Shown piece after piece: positions 42,126-51,718 of a stretch of 64,000 nt of DNA. The number at the start of each line of letters is the position of its first letter. The stretch's first letter is position 1. This DNA comes from an uncultured Lachnospiraceae bacterium (GTDB lineage: Bacteria; Bacillota; Clostridia; Lachnospirales; Lachnospiraceae): the NCBI GenBank assembly GCA_947631685.1, contig CANRMI010000003.1, positions 124,001-188,000 of the forward strand. The letters are read 5' to 3'. The notes below the pieces were generated by a model that saw only the letters and a program-made list of their open reading frames with translations, searched no databases and was not told the origin of the DNA. The position numbers were made by a program, and so were the translations under genes.

Positions 42126-43292
42126 ATGAAGAATAAGAAAAACCTCGCATTTGCGGCAGTAATCGTGACATTGTCTTTGGCTGGCGCTATAATTCGTTAT
42201 CTGGGACTGCCCTATGAAGGCGTTGACTATCGGGACTGTCTTCGTCCATGGTTTGACGCGCTAAAAGCCAATGGCAGCCTGCACGGGCTGGCAGAATACA
42301 AAGGCGATTACAACATGTTCTATGTAACCATGCTGTATTTTTTGACCAAAATACCGGTTTCTTCCCTATTCAGCATCAAAATGCTGTCGATTCTGTTCGA
42401 TTATCTGATAGCGACACTGATATTCTTTATGATACAGGAAGTGGCTCCGGAAGGAAAAAAGCGGCTCTATGGGTGTATCGGATACGGTATCGCATTGGTC
42501 AATCCGGCCGCGGTCATTGACAGCGCCTATCTTGCCCAATGTGAAAGTATCTGGGCCTTTTTCTCTCTGTTTTCCTTTTGGCTGTTTTGGAAACACCATC
42601 CTGCATGGGGAAGCTTTGTCTTTGGCCTGGCTTTAGCGATGAAACCACAGGGAATATTCATTCTGCCCATTATCCTCATTTATTATTTTAAAGAAAAGTC
42701 ATTTTCTATTTTCCATTTATTATGGTCCGCCGCCGGCATTCAATTGACCTGTGTGCCGGCAATTCTTGGCGGGTGCGGGTTTGATATTTTTATACGGCGC
42801 TTCCTCTACATGATGGGGAGGTATCCGCATGTATATTATTACTATCCAAATATTTGGATATACCTTAAAAACGCGCCCTACTATGTGTATGGTAAGGTAG
42901 CGATTTTTTCAACTTTTACGGCACTGCTTTTGTTTATGGTTCTGTTCTTAAAAAGCAAAAAGAAAGCCGCCTTTCAGGAAATGCTGGAATATGCGGCCTG
43001 GACGGCCATGACCTGCGGAATGCTCTTACCCTGTATGCATGAGCGCTACAATTATTTAGGAGAAGTCCTCTTTGCTGTCTCTTCCATTATCAATAAAAGG
43101 TATCGTTTTCCCGCATTGCTGCTGCTGTTGGTCAGTGCTCAGTGCTATGGGCAAAGCTATTTAAGCTGGCCGTGGATATCCCACTATGTCCTCGCCGCTA
43201 TCAATATCATCATTTATATTTATCTTACTTTATGTTGTACTGTCCGGCTGTATAAAGGCGGATTGTCCGAGAAAGGGTTAGAAAATGCTTAA
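42126..43292 (+). CDS. GT-C-like integral membrane glycosyltransferase
   Basis: 388 residues from ATG 42126; GTG 42114 or TTG 42111 in frame are possible, and no strong ribosome site marks any. About nine to eleven hydrophobic segments. The first loop contains GVDYRDCLRPWFDALKANG with an Asp pair typical of GT-C catalytic loops, and later segments include AYLAQCESIWAFFSLFSF and LAMKPQGIFILPI, as in GT87/ALG6-like proteins. It would transfer a sugar from a lipid-phosphate donor on the outer face. The next gene overlaps its end by 8 nt and encodes a similar protein. Confidence 0.75.
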   Translation: MKNKKNLAFAAVIVTLSLAGAIIRYLGLPYEGVDYRDCLRPWFDALKANGSLHGLAEYKGDYNMFYVTMLYFLTKIPVSSLFSIKMLSILFDYLIATLIFFMIQEVAPEGKKRLYGCIGYGIALVNPAAVIDSAYLAQCESIWAFFSLFSFWLFWKHHPAWGSFVFGLALAMKPQGIFILPIILIYYFKEKSFSIFHLLWSAAGIQLTCVPAILGGCGFDIFIRRFLYMMGRYPHVYYYYPNIWIYLKNAPYYVYGKVAIFSTFTALLLFMVLFLKSKKKAAFQEMLEYAAWTAMTCGMLLPCMHERYNYLGEVLFAVSSIINKRYRFPALLLLLVSAQCYGQSYLSWPWISHYVLAAINIIIYIYLTLCCTVRLYKGGLSEKGLENA

Positions 43293-44160
43293 GATCGAAC
43301 GCAAACTGATTGATTTTTTGGATAAACATATCTGCCTGCTGTGCATGCTTCTCGTGACCGCATTGGGATTATGGCTCCGACGGCTCGCGGTTTGGTGGAG
43401 CTATGACAATGTAGCCGCCTATTTTGATATGCATGCACACAGCCCTCAGGGGGCAACCTATTCTCTTCTGGTATTTCTTCTGCAATACTTACCTAAACTG
43501 CCTTTGCACAGCGTCAAATGGCTGGCCGGTCTCTCAGACATCGGCGTCGCCATCCTGATGGCTTCTATGCTGGGAAAGAACGCGGCTCCCACAAAAAAAT
43601 TGATTTTTTATGTAGTAAGTTTATTTTCCCCGGTGCTTTTTTTAAGAGGTATTACCCTGGGACAATTGGATTCTATGGCTATTCTTTTTTTGCTGGTGGG
43701 CTATGCCCTTTATGAAAAGTACTGGAATGTCTGCCGCCTTCCTATGCGGGGAATCATTGTATTTTTTACAGCTTTCTCCATAGCCTTATATCCCTGTCTG
43801 CTGTTTGTCGTATTCTTCTTTCTTCTTCAGCAAAAGAAATCCCAACAGGCCTTTTGGTGCGAACTTCTCGCGCTGTTGGCAGGCATTGGACTATTACAGT
43901 CTATCAGTGTTCTCGTCTTAAAGCTTCCGTGGACAGAAGGCATATACAGTCTGTTTCACTATTTGACCTATCATCCGGAAACCGGTGAATTATATCAAAA
44001 TGCTGGAGAGTGGCTGCTGTACATGGGTATTCAATGGGGTGTCGCCGCTTCTATGCTTTCCCTATTGGCAGCGGGACGGCACAAAATAAGCTATGCGTGG
44101 GCCATTGGAATACAGATTACAGCCTCCGTCCTTTGCGGGGAGTTTCTGTTCAAGGCATAG
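43285..44160 (+). CDS. Second GT-C-like membrane protein
   Basis: 291 residues with about eight hydrophobic segments. Its first loop reads WWSYDNVAAYFDMHAHSP and a later one LGQLDSMAILFLLVGY, parallel to the previous protein (AQCESIWAFFSLF), so the two are probably related. It is about 100 residues shorter, perhaps lacking part of the C-terminal helices. ATG 43285 overlaps the upstream stop; translation is coupled. Joint action of both in surface polysaccharide or lipid glycosylation is inference. Confidence 0.65.
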   Translation: MLKIERKLIDFLDKHICLLCMLLVTALGLWLRRLAVWWSYDNVAAYFDMHAHSPQGATYSLLVFLLQYLPKLPLHSVKWLAGLSDIGVAILMASMLGKNAAPTKKLIFYVVSLFSPVLFLRGITLGQLDSMAILFLLVGYALYEKYWNVCRLPMRGIIVFFTAFSIALYPCLLFVVFFFLLQQKKSQQAFWCELLALLAGIGLLQSISVLVLKLPWTEGIYSLFHYLTYHPETGELYQNAGEWLLYMGIQWGVAASMLSLLAAGRHKISYAWAIGIQITASVLCGEFLFKA

Positions 44161-44191
44161 AAAATTTTTATAAAAAAAGGAGATAAAAAAC

Positions 44192-44671
44192 ATGAGCAAA
44201 ACATTAGTCGCTTATTTCAGCGCCAGTGGAACAACGGCGCAGGTTGCAAAAGAATTAGCACAGGCTGTGGGGGCGGACATTTATGAGATCAAGCCCGCTG
44301 TGCCGTACACGCAGGAAGACCTCAACTGGATGGACAAGAAATCCCGCAGCTCGGTGGAAATGAACGACAGATCCAGCCGCCCTGCGCTGGCGGATCAGGA
44401 CGCTGACATTGCCGCCTATGACACCATCCTGCTGGGGTTCCCCATCTGGTGGTATGTGGCCCCGACCATCATCAACAGCTTTTTAGAGAGCTATGATTTC
44501 TCCGGTAAGAAGATTGTGCTGTTTGCCACCTCCGGCGGCAGCGGATTCGGAAAGGCCGCAGCCGGACTGAAGCCTTCCGTGGCAGCGGACACCGTAATCA
44601 CCGAAGGAAAAGTGCTGAACGGCCAACAGACGGCAGAGAGCCTGAAGGCCTGGGCGGAGACGGTTCTTTAA
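44192..44671 (+). CDS. Flavodoxin-like protein
   Basis: 159 residues. The N-terminal FMN phosphate loop LVAYFSASGTTAQVAKELA and the later LLGFPIWWYVAPTIINSFLE and VLFATSGGSGFGKAAA segments match the flavodoxin-4 type. Such proteins carry electrons for reductases or act as oxidoreductases themselves. It has AAAGGAG before ATG. It probably forms a pair with the threonine aldolase gene 48 nt downstream, though a direct metabolic link is not evident. Confidence 0.9.
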   Translation: MSKTLVAYFSASGTTAQVAKELAQAVGADIYEIKPAVPYTQEDLNWMDKKSRSSVEMNDRSSRPALADQDADIAAYDTILLGFPIWWYVAPTIINSFLESYDFSGKKIVLFATSGGSGFGKAAAGLKPSVAADTVITEGKVLNGQQTAESLKAWAETVL

Positions 44672-44719
44672 AGGGGGCCCGCCGGATAAAGTACGCGAAA
44701 TTAGAGGAGCATATCCGTC

Positions 44720-45745
44720 ATGATCTCATTTGAAAGTGATTACAACACCGGCGCGCATCCGCAGATACTGAAGCGTCTTGCGAAGACGAACCTTGAGGCG
44801 CTTTCCGGTTACGGAACGGATCCTTACTGCGAGAGCGCAAGAGAAAAAATAAAGGCAACCTGCCGCTGCCCGCAGGCGCAGGTGGAGTTTTTCATTGGAG
44901 GCACGCAGACCAACTCCGTCATCATTTCCACCATACTGCGGGATTTTGAAGGCGTCATCGCCGCACAAACCGGACACGTCAGCATCCACGAGGCCGGGGC
45001 CGTCGAGTTTACCGGTCATAAGGTGCTGGAAGTCTCTCAAAAGGACGGAAAAATCGAACCGGCCACGCTGCGAGGATTTATGGAAGACTTTTACGCAGAT
45101 GGAAATCACGAGCACATGGTGTTTCCCGGAATGGTCTATATCTCCCATCCAACGGAATACGGTACCCTCTATACAAAAGAGGAACTGTCGGAGATTTCCG
45201 CGATCTGCCGCTCTTTCCGGGTTCCGCTCTATCTCGACGGCGCCCAGCTCGGCTATGGACTGATGAGCAGGGAAACCGACGTAACCCTGCCTGAAATCGC
45301 AGAACTCTGCGACGTATTCTATATTGGCGGCACCAAGGTCGGTGCGCTGTGCGGGGAGGCCGTCGTCTTTACAAAGCAAAACATGCCGGCCCATTTCATG
45401 ACCTCCGTTAAAAAGCGTGGGGCTCTGCTGGCAAAAGGACGCTTACTCGGGATTCAGTTTGATACCCTCTTTTCCGACGGCTTGTATTTTGAAATCTCCC
45501 GCCACGCCATCGAGATGGCAGAACAGATGAAAGCCATCTTCCGTCGAAAAGGGCTTACCTTTTACCTTGAGTCTCCGACCAACCAGCAGTTTATTATCCT
45601 GGAAAACAGCCACCTTGAGCAGCTCAGAAAAAATGTTGCCGTAAGCTTCTGGGAAAAGTATGACGATAGTCATACCGTCGTCCGCTTCGCAACAAGCTGG
45701 TCAACAACGAAGGACGATCTAAGCGCTTTGGAAGAACTCCTTTAA
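44720..45745 (+). CDS. ltaE: Low-specificity L-threonine aldolase-family PLP enzyme
   Basis: 341 residues of the beta-eliminating lyase / threonine aldolase fold type I. Visible are IGGTQTNSVII, His90 in HVSIHEAGA stacking over PLP, Asp173 in YLDGAQLGYG and the PLP-binding Lys206 in YIGGTKVGALCGEA. It cleaves threonine or allo-threonine to glycine and acetaldehyde. Length and motif spacing fit full-length enzymes. No terminator directly follows on the plus strand except a hairpin shared with tRNA-Arg. Confidence 0.92.
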   Translation: MISFESDYNTGAHPQILKRLAKTNLEALSGYGTDPYCESAREKIKATCRCPQAQVEFFIGGTQTNSVIISTILRDFEGVIAAQTGHVSIHEAGAVEFTGHKVLEVSQKDGKIEPATLRGFMEDFYADGNHEHMVFPGMVYISHPTEYGTLYTKEELSEISAICRSFRVPLYLDGAQLGYGLMSRETDVTLPEIAELCDVFYIGGTKVGALCGEAVVFTKQNMPAHFMTSVKKRGALLAKGRLLGIQFDTLFSDGLYFEISRHAIEMAEQMKAIFRRKGLTFYLESPTNQQFIILENSHLEQLRKNVAVSFWEKYDDSHTVVRFATSWSTTKDDLSALEELL

Positions 45746-45840
45746 TCATGGACTATGGCCTCATTATCTGCCGCAGGGCTTAGTCCTTTTGAACCCCGGC
45801 TTTATTAGCAGACTCGAAGGAACGGCCAAAAACAAAGAAA

Positions 45841-45872
45841 GCCGAAAGCCTTGATCTTTCAAGGTTTTCGGC
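45841..45872 (-). terminator. Terminator of tRNA-Arg (and possible plus-strand terminator)
   Basis: The arms GCCGAAAGCCTTGA and TCAAGGTTTTCGGC form a long hairpin with one internal mismatch. On the minus strand a T-rich run (CTTTCTTTGTTTTT) follows, so it ends the tRNA transcript. Confidence 0.75.
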
Positions 45873-45880
45873 GTATTTGC

Positions 45881-45957
45881 TGGCGTCCGCGAGGTGACTT
45901 GAACACCCGACCTACCGCTTAGGAGGCGGTCGCTCTATCCAACTGAGCTACGCAGAC
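45881..45957 (-). tRNA. tRNA-Arg (CCT anticodon)
   Basis: The minus strand folds into a full cloverleaf: acceptor GTCTGCG with CGCGGAC (one G-U), anticodon stem ACCGC/GCGGT with loop CTCCTAA and anticodon CCT, T loop TTCAAGT, discriminator G and encoded CCA at 45883-45881. It reads AGG. Confidence 0.96.
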
Positions 45958-46001
45958 ATTTACAAAATGAAATTATAGCAAAAATTTAAAGTCCCGTCAA
46001 T

Positions 46002-46898
46002 CTATTCCGGGAAATTAATAAATCCCTGAAGCCAGATGATTCCCTTAAATCTGCGGCCGATCTGAGGCTCGCCATACAGATCCTTTACATTGATGCACAC
46101 ATCAAAAGTCAATTCGTTGCAGCAGATACTCATATGGTAAATTTCTTCTCCCGTCATGTTGTTGGTAATGACTCTGCATTCCATGATCTCACCCAGAATA
46201 GAATACTGGTCACACTCCACGCCATAGGGCATACAATAGGTATCTACCAGACTGAACACATCTTCCTTCTGAATCTTGCGGGAAATGAGGGTGTACATGT
46301 CCATATCTTCCAAGGTCAGCGTTTCAATGGCTTCCTCGTCCCCCCGCCTGGCTGCTGCGATAAGATTGCTGCGGTTATAAGCTTCTTTCTGGCTCTTCTT
46401 CTTTTGATGCTCATCCTTCTGAATCGGCAGCATAATATTTCCCTTAATGGAAAGCGCGGAAAGAGTCAGGGTAGTTCCCTTAATGGGCAGTCTGCCCTGT
46501 ACCTGCGCTTTCACATAGGGAATCCGGTTCTGCAAATAAAAGATAAGCGAAACGCCCACTTTTACATCGTCACAGACACCTGCATAGGACTCCTTTTCCG
46601 CATGACGCTCCACGGAAACATCCTCCAGGGTGGTGATCCCTCTGCCCCGCAGATAGGGGTAATAATAATCGTAAATGAATTTATCCCCGTGTTCCTCGTC
46701 AAATTCCCCGCATACCGCGATGCCCATATTTTCAGCAAAATCTCTGCAAAATTCCCCCAGCAATACGTTGTCTTCCCCCGTGGTACAAGCCCGGGATGTA
46801 GCGTTTATGATCACATCAACCAGCAAATCCTTTAATTCGTTTCTGCTGGCAAATTTACTGAAGCCAATGGCTCTTAAATATTTATGCAAAGATTTCAC
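46002..46898 (-). CDS. Uncharacterised protein next to serS (DUF3881-like)
   Basis: 298 residues starting MKSLHKYLRAIGFSKFASRNEL. No signal or membrane segment. Visible features are an N-terminal helical region, a middle with beta-type segments (GTTLTLSALSIKGNIMLPI) and a C-terminal domain (YSILGEIMECRVITNNMTGEEIYHMSICCNELTF is the core, ending IIWLQGFINFPE). I believe it matches the DUF3881 family that accompanies serS in Lachnospiraceae, but this is from memory. It lies 33 nt after serS. Role unknown. Confidence 0.75.
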   Translation of the reverse strand: MKSLHKYLRAIGFSKFASRNELKDLLVDVIINATSRACTTGEDNVLLGEFCRDFAENMGIAVCGEFDEEHGDKFIYDYYYPYLRGRGITTLEDVSVERHAEKESYAGVCDDVKVGVSLIFYLQNRIPYVKAQVQGRLPIKGTTLTLSALSIKGNIMLPIQKDEHQKKKSQKEAYNRSNLIAAARRGDEEAIETLTLEDMDMYTLISRKIQKEDVFSLVDTYCMPYGVECDQYSILGEIMECRVITNNMTGEEIYHMSICCNELTFDVCINVKDLYGEPQIGRRFKGIIWLQGFINFPE

Positions 46899-46931
46899 CT
46901 TCTTTCTGTTTAAAGTTTACTGTAACGAGCT

Positions 46932-48209
46932 TCAGCCGATTTTGGCCTTTCCGCCCATATAGGGACGCAGCGCTTCCGGAATATTTACACTGCCATCCTC
47001 ATTCACATTGTTCTCCAAAAACGCGATCAGTCCCCTGGGTGTCGCAAGTACGGTATTATTTAAGGTATGCACATAGTAAGTCCCTTTTTCCCCTTTGGTG
47101 CGGATACCCAGCCGCCTTGCCTGGGCGTCTCCCAGGGTAGAGCAGGAACCCACCTCAAAATATTTCTTCTGTCTGGGGCTCCAGGCCTCTACATCACAGG
47201 ATTTTACTTTCAGATCCGCCAGATCTCCACTGCAGCATTCCAGCGTGCGGACAGGAATATCCAAACTTCTGAAAAATTCTACCGTATAGCTCCACATCTT
47301 GTTATACCAGTCCATGGAGTCCTCTGGTTTACATAATACTACCATTTCCTGCTTCTCAAACTGGTGTACACGGTATACGCCTCTCTCCTCTATCCCATGG
47401 GAGCCTACCTCTTTTCTAAAGCAGGGAGAATAGGATGTCATGGTAATGGGCAGCGCAGCCTCATTGACGATCTGTCCCTTGAACTTACCGATCATGGAAT
47501 GCTCGGAGGTTCCGATCAAAAACAGATCCTCGCCCTCGATCTTATACATCATGGCTTCCATTTCCGCGAAACTCATCACACCGTTTACCACGCTGCTGCG
47601 GATCATGAAAGGAGGAATACAGTAGGTAAAGCCTTTGTCGATCATAAAATCCCTGGCGTAACTGATCATGGCAGAATGGATCCTGGCAGCATCGCCGATC
47701 AGGTAATAGAATCCGTTGCCGCTGGTCCGGCCGGCACTTTCCTTATCCAGGCCGTTCAGCTTCTCCAAAATATCCGCATGGTAAGGCACTTCAAAATCCG
47801 GAACCCTGGGCTCTCCGTAGCGGGTGATCTCCACATTCTCACTGTCATCCTTTCCAATGGGTACGGACGGATCTATGATCTGGGGAATCTTCATCATAAT
47901 ACCGGTAATCTTTTCCTGGTACTCCGGCTCCTTGGCTTCCAGCTCGGCAAGACGCTTGGACTGTGCCGCCACCTCCGCTTTTTTGGCCTCGGCCTCTTCT
48001 TTTCTTCCCTGTGCCATCAGGCCGCCGATCTCTTTGGAAATTTTATTCTTATTGGCACGAAGTTCATCCGCTTCCTGCTTGATCCTGCGGCTTTCCGCAT
48101 CCAGCGCGATCACTTCATCCACCAACGGCAGCTTCTCTTCCTGAAATTTCTTCCGGATGTTTTCTTTCACCGCTTCCGGATTCTCTCTTAAAAACCTGAT
48201 GTCTATCAT
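46932..48209 (-). CDS. serS: Serine--tRNA ligase
   Basis: 425 residues. The N-terminal tRNA-binding coiled coil (about 25-105, rich in Lys/Glu/Ala) precedes a class II catalytic core: SPCFRKEVGSHGIEERGVYR (motif 2) and NTVLATPRGLIAFLENN (motif 3). It charges tRNA-Ser and tRNA-Sec with serine. The start MIDIRFLRENPEAVKENIRKK is typical. It is 14 nt after the HD-GYP gene. Confidence 0.97.
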   Translation of the reverse strand: MIDIRFLRENPEAVKENIRKKFQEEKLPLVDEVIALDAESRRIKQEADELRANKNKISKEIGGLMAQGRKEEAEAKKAEVAAQSKRLAELEAKEPEYQEKITGIMMKIPQIIDPSVPIGKDDSENVEITRYGEPRVPDFEVPYHADILEKLNGLDKESAGRTSGNGFYYLIGDAARIHSAMISYARDFMIDKGFTYCIPPFMIRSSVVNGVMSFAEMEAMMYKIEGEDLFLIGTSEHSMIGKFKGQIVNEAALPITMTSYSPCFRKEVGSHGIEERGVYRVHQFEKQEMVVLCKPEDSMDWYNKMWSYTVEFFRSLDIPVRTLECCSGDLADLKVKSCDVEAWSPRQKKYFEVGSCSTLGDAQARRLGIRTKGEKGTYYVHTLNNTVLATPRGLIAFLENNVNEDGSVNIPEALRPYMGGKAKIG

Positions 48210-48223
48210 GGGTAGACGCCTCC

Positions 48224-49276
48224 TTAATCATCCAACGTTTCCTCTATGAAAACATGATGTATTTTTACTAAATCTTTCAATATCTCTTTCTGCGGCTGCA
48301 TACCGCTTTTATCTTCCAGGATACGCAGCACAGGTCTTTCCGGAAATTCTTTGTTCTGGCGGACCACGATCCCTATCTCTCCCTCATTGGTCCGTACCCT
48401 GCTGCCTGTGGGGTAGACAGCTACAAACTTCAAAAAGGTATCTACTATTGTAGCACCAAACTTTATATTTTTAAAGGTTTTTAAATATTCTACCGCTTCA
48501 TACACCTTGCATTTCCTGCAGCCGATGCCACAGATCATCTCATCGAAGGTATCACACACGTTCACGATCTGGATGGCCTCTGTGAGAGAGGCTGCCCGCA
48601 GCGGATAACCTGTTCCGTCCAGACGTTCGTGGTGGTAGAGGATAATGCTCTTTCCCGTATCGGAGATCCAGTTCTCATCCTTTAACGCGGAATAGCCATA
48701 TACCGGATGCTTTTTAAATTCTGCCATATCCGCTTCCGATAGAGAAGAAAGATTTTCTCCGGAGTAATCGATGGCCAAGTACCGCAGACCAATATCGTGG
48801 AGAAGACAGCCGACACCGATTTCATGCACCATATCCTGGGGCATGTTCATTTTCAAAGCCGTCAATACCGCCAGTGTACAAATACTCAGAGAGTGCTCAT
48901 AAATATCCGCGCTTCTCTCTTTTACATCGAATACCTGCTCCGCGACCTCATCCTCCTGCACAATGCTGACAATGATGTTGTCCGCGGTTTCACAGAGCTG
49001 CATCAATTCTTCATTATGGTGATAGGTGTGATGCTCTAAGACCTCTTTAATTTTCTTGCGGGCTTCCTGCTCCATCTCGCTTTTTAAGATCAGGATACTT
49101 TCTTCTTCGGCGTCATCCTTGATATATACTTTCTGAATCTCCAGCTCCCGCAGCTTTTTAATATAGCTCGGTTTTAAAACGGCGCCTTCCGGCAGGATAA
49201 TACAAAAGTCCTCCGCCATGACGGGTTTTGCCAAAATTTCGTATCCCTGCAATTCATCCAACGTTCTGCGGTGCAT
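48224..49276 (-). CDS. HD-GYP domain phosphodiesterase
   Basis: 350 residues. The HD pair His160-Asp161 (LLHDIGLRYL) and the GYP signature YHHERLDGTGYP (about 215-226), with CDTFDEMI downstream, place it in the HD-GYP group that hydrolyses cyclic di-GMP or related nucleotides. A 120-residue N-terminal region has a DUF3391-like layout (LAKPVMAEDFCIILPEGAVL). The Gly-Tyr-Pro and most metal ligands are present, so activity is likely. It is between DUF4446 and serS, 5 nt from the former. Confidence 0.88.
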   Translation of the reverse strand: MHRRTLDELQGYEILAKPVMAEDFCIILPEGAVLKPSYIKKLRELEIQKVYIKDDAEEESILILKSEMEQEARKKIKEVLEHHTYHHNEELMQLCETADNIIVSIVQEDEVAEQVFDVKERSADIYEHSLSICTLAVLTALKMNMPQDMVHEIGVGCLLHDIGLRYLAIDYSGENLSSLSEADMAEFKKHPVYGYSALKDENWISDTGKSIILYHHERLDGTGYPLRAASLTEAIQIVNVCDTFDEMICGIGCRKCKVYEAVEYLKTFKNIKFGATIVDTFLKFVAVYPTGSRVRTNEGEIGIVVRQNKEFPERPVLRILEDKSGMQPQKEILKDLVKIHHVFIEETLDD

Positions 49277-49281
49277 AGCTT

Positions 49282-49791
49282 CTATTCTCCCATTGCCATA
49301 GCAAGCGCTTCCTGTTCTTCCTCCCCTAAAGAAATTTCACATGCCCCGCTTTTTATCTCTTTTGTGTAGGTATAGCAACCCTCAGTACTGTGAACCGAAT
49401 TCAATACGAAACCATCGTTATTTTCATCCAACAGTGCCAGCGAAAAACTGAGCTGTCCTCCCATTTGCTTGAAAGCGTCATACTTTACGATTCCGATTTT
49501 CTGGAACGTTTTCTCCATATTTTTATACAGCGTTCGAATATCCTTTTTGTTCTTGTCCACGCCCACCTTCAGGAACTTATTATCCTCATACAATGCGATA
49601 ATATCCTTTTCCAGGCTTTTTCCGTCTTTTCCCAGTACAAATTTGTCCAGCCTCTTCTTCATAAGAGAGGTCTTTCTGATCTGCACTGCCAGTAAGACGA
49701 TCAAAATTATATTGATAACAAATATGGCGATAAACAGATACCCAATATCCAGGTTGTCCAATCCCATATTATGAAACAATTCACTCACCAT
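49282..49791 (-). CDS. DUF4446 family membrane protein
   Basis: 169 residues. One membrane helix (about 18-38) is followed by a coiled-coil-prone region (about 45-100) and a beta-type C-terminus (DAFKQMGGQLSFSLALLDENNDGFVLNSVHS), the typical DUF4446 core. The family is commonly located after spo0J in clostridia; function unknown. It is 13 nt from parB. Confidence 0.88.
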   Translation of the reverse strand: MVSELFHNMGLDNLDIGYLFIAIFVINIILIVLLAVQIRKTSLMKKRLDKFVLGKDGKSLEKDIIALYEDNKFLKVGVDKNKKDIRTLYKNMEKTFQKIGIVKYDAFKQMGGQLSFSLALLDENNDGFVLNSVHSTEGCYTYTKEIKSGACEISLGEEEQEALAMAMGE

Positions 49792-49804
49792 ATCATTTAC
49801 ACCC

Positions 49805-50704
49805 TTACTTCATTAAAATATCCATGAGTCTGTCCAAATCGGCGTGGCTGTAAAACTCGATCTCGATCTTACCGGCACCGTCTTCGCCCTTGGAGGAAAC
49901 TTCTACCTTGGTGCTTAAAGTCTGCTTCAGCTTCTCTTCAATATCCCTGTAGATCAATTCCAGGGCCTTGCTGTCCTGCTTCTTCGGCTTGGCGGGTTTA
50001 TGCAGATTCTTTACCAGCTTTTCCACTTCCCGCACGCTTAATTTCTCGTCAAATACTTTCTGGGCCAGGATGTACTGTTCCTCCGGATCTTCTACTGCCA
50101 GCAACGCTCTGGCATGACCGGTACTGAGCATATCGTTGATGACCATTTCCTGCACATTTTCACTCAGCTTTAAAAGGCGCATGGAATTGGTAACTGCCGT
50201 TCGGCTCTTGGATACCCTTTCCGCCACTTCATCCTGCTTTAAGTTAAATTCCGTCAAAAGACGCTTATAAGCCTGGGCTTCTTCAATGGGATTCAAGTCT
50301 TCCCTCTGAATATTTTCAATCAGGGAAATCTCCACAATTTCCTGCTCGGTGTAGTTCTTGATAATAACAGGAACTTCTTTTAAACCGGCCATTTTCGCGG
50401 CCCGCCATCTGCGCTCGCCCGCGATGATCTCATAATGATCTTTCCTGTCCTGAACCACAATAGGCTGAATGACACCAAACTGTTTGATGGAATCCGACAG
50501 CTCCAGGAGCGCGTCCTCATCAAAATTTTTTCTGGGCTGTTCCCTGTTAGGCTCCACCCTTGTGATCTTTACCATGACTTCACTGCCCTGTTCACCTGGC
50601 TGCTCCTGTAACACCGGATTCTTTTTTACAGCATCCGAACTGCTCGGCGGAATCAACGCGTCCAGACCTTTTCCCAAACCTTTTCCTAATCCTCTCGCTG
50701 CCAT
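49805..50704 (-). CDS. parB: Chromosome-partitioning protein ParB (Spo0J)
   Basis: 299 residues. The N-terminal arm (GLGKGLGKGLDALIPP), the ParB/Srx CTPase domain with GERRWRAAK and ISLIENIQREDLNPIEEA, and the HTH with VAERVSKSRTAVTNSMRLLKL are all present, followed by the C-terminal dimerisation domain. It binds parS and spreads as a CTP-dependent clamp, loading SMC. Two perfect parS sites lie 0.9 kb upstream. It follows parA by 12 nt. Confidence 0.96.
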   Translation of the reverse strand: MAARGLGKGLGKGLDALIPPSSSDAVKKNPVLQEQPGEQGSEVMVKITRVEPNREQPRKNFDEDALLELSDSIKQFGVIQPIVVQDRKDHYEIIAGERRWRAAKMAGLKEVPVIIKNYTEQEIVEISLIENIQREDLNPIEEAQAYKRLLTEFNLKQDEVAERVSKSRTAVTNSMRLLKLSENVQEMVINDMLSTGHARALLAVEDPEEQYILAQKVFDEKLSVREVEKLVKNLHKPAKPKKQDSKALELIYRDIEEKLKQTLSTKVEVSSKGEDGAGKIEIEFYSHADLDRLMDILMK

Positions 50705-50716
50705 ACCCTTCTCCTT

Positions 50717-51487
50717 TTACATCTGTTTATTGTGCTTGATCACTTCATCCGCCAGTTTCATATATGCTTCCGCGCCTGCTGATTTCGGATCATATATATG
50801 GATCGGCATTCCGTAACTGGGAGCCTCCGCAAGCCGGATATTCCGGGGAATCATAGTTTCATAGACCGTCTGATTCAAATGACTCTTCACATTTTCCACC
50901 ACCTGCATGGACAAATTGGTTCTGGAATCATACATGGTAAAAACCACGCCCTCCATATCCAGTGCCGGATTCAACCGCTCCTTTACCAGGTTTACGGTAT
51001 GTATTAACTGGCTCAATCCCTCCAGCGCGTAGTATTCGCACTGAATCGGCACCAGTACAGTGTCAGCGGTTGTCAGCGCGTTGATCGTCAGGGAATTTAA
51101 GGAAGGTGGGCAGTCTATAATAATAAAATCATATTTATCCCTAACCCAGTCAACCTCGTTTTTTAATATATATTCTTTTTTATCCACACCGATCAATTCT
51201 ATTTCCGTTGCGGCTAAATTGACATTGGAAGGAAGTATGTCCACATTTTTGACAACCTCTTTCAGGATACAGTCCTGAATAGAGCTTTCCCCCAGCATCA
51301 GATCGTAAATCGTAGTATCCAGGTCGTTTTTATCTATACCAAATCCACTGGTAGTATTTCCCTGTGGATCCGTATCTATCACCAATACCTTTTTCCCTTT
51401 TTCCGCAAGAGAAGCCGATAAATTGATAGATGTTGTAGTTTTACCTACGCCTCCCTTTTGGTTCGCGATTGCAATTACTTTACCCAT
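50717..51487 (-). CDS. parA: Chromosome-partitioning ATPase ParA (Soj)
   Basis: 256 residues from ATG 51487 (MGKVIAIANQKGGVGKTTTS), which has GGAG at the right distance; the frame extends ten codons further but no better start exists. Deviant Walker A KGGVGKTT, DTDPQGN and IIIDCPPSLN define the MinD/ParA group. It acts with ParB in origin segregation and, in Bacillus, controls DnaA. Confidence 0.96.
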   Translation of the reverse strand: MGKVIAIANQKGGVGKTTTSINLSASLAEKGKKVLVIDTDPQGNTTSGFGIDKNDLDTTIYDLMLGESSIQDCILKEVVKNVDILPSNVNLAATEIELIGVDKKEYILKNEVDWVRDKYDFIIIDCPPSLNSLTINALTTADTVLVPIQCEYYALEGLSQLIHTVNLVKERLNPALDMEGVVFTMYDSRTNLSMQVVENVKSHLNQTVYETMIPRNIRLAEAPSYGMPIHIYDPKSAGAEAYMKLADEVIKHNKQM

Positions 51488-51682
51488 AGAATCTCCATTC
51501 GTCCAAAGATTTTTCATCCGTCATCAAAGCTGTTTTCTCATGACTTGAAAAGCTCTTACGCCATTATATCATTAAATATCCTCTTTATCTACATGAATTT
51601 TATGGAATTTATGTGAAACATTTTAAGGTTTCACGGCTTTTAAAAATGTTTCACGGTTCCGCTTCAACATCTGGGGTCAAAA

Positions 51683-51698
51683 TGTTTCACGTGAAACA
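51683..51698. promoter_or_regulatory. parS site 1
   Basis: Exact TGTTTCACGTGAAACA, the 16-bp Bacillus/Firmicute parS consensus. It lies between parA and the DegU-type gene. Confidence 0.97.
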
Positions 51699-51718
51699 TT
51701 ATCTTGTGTTTAAAAATA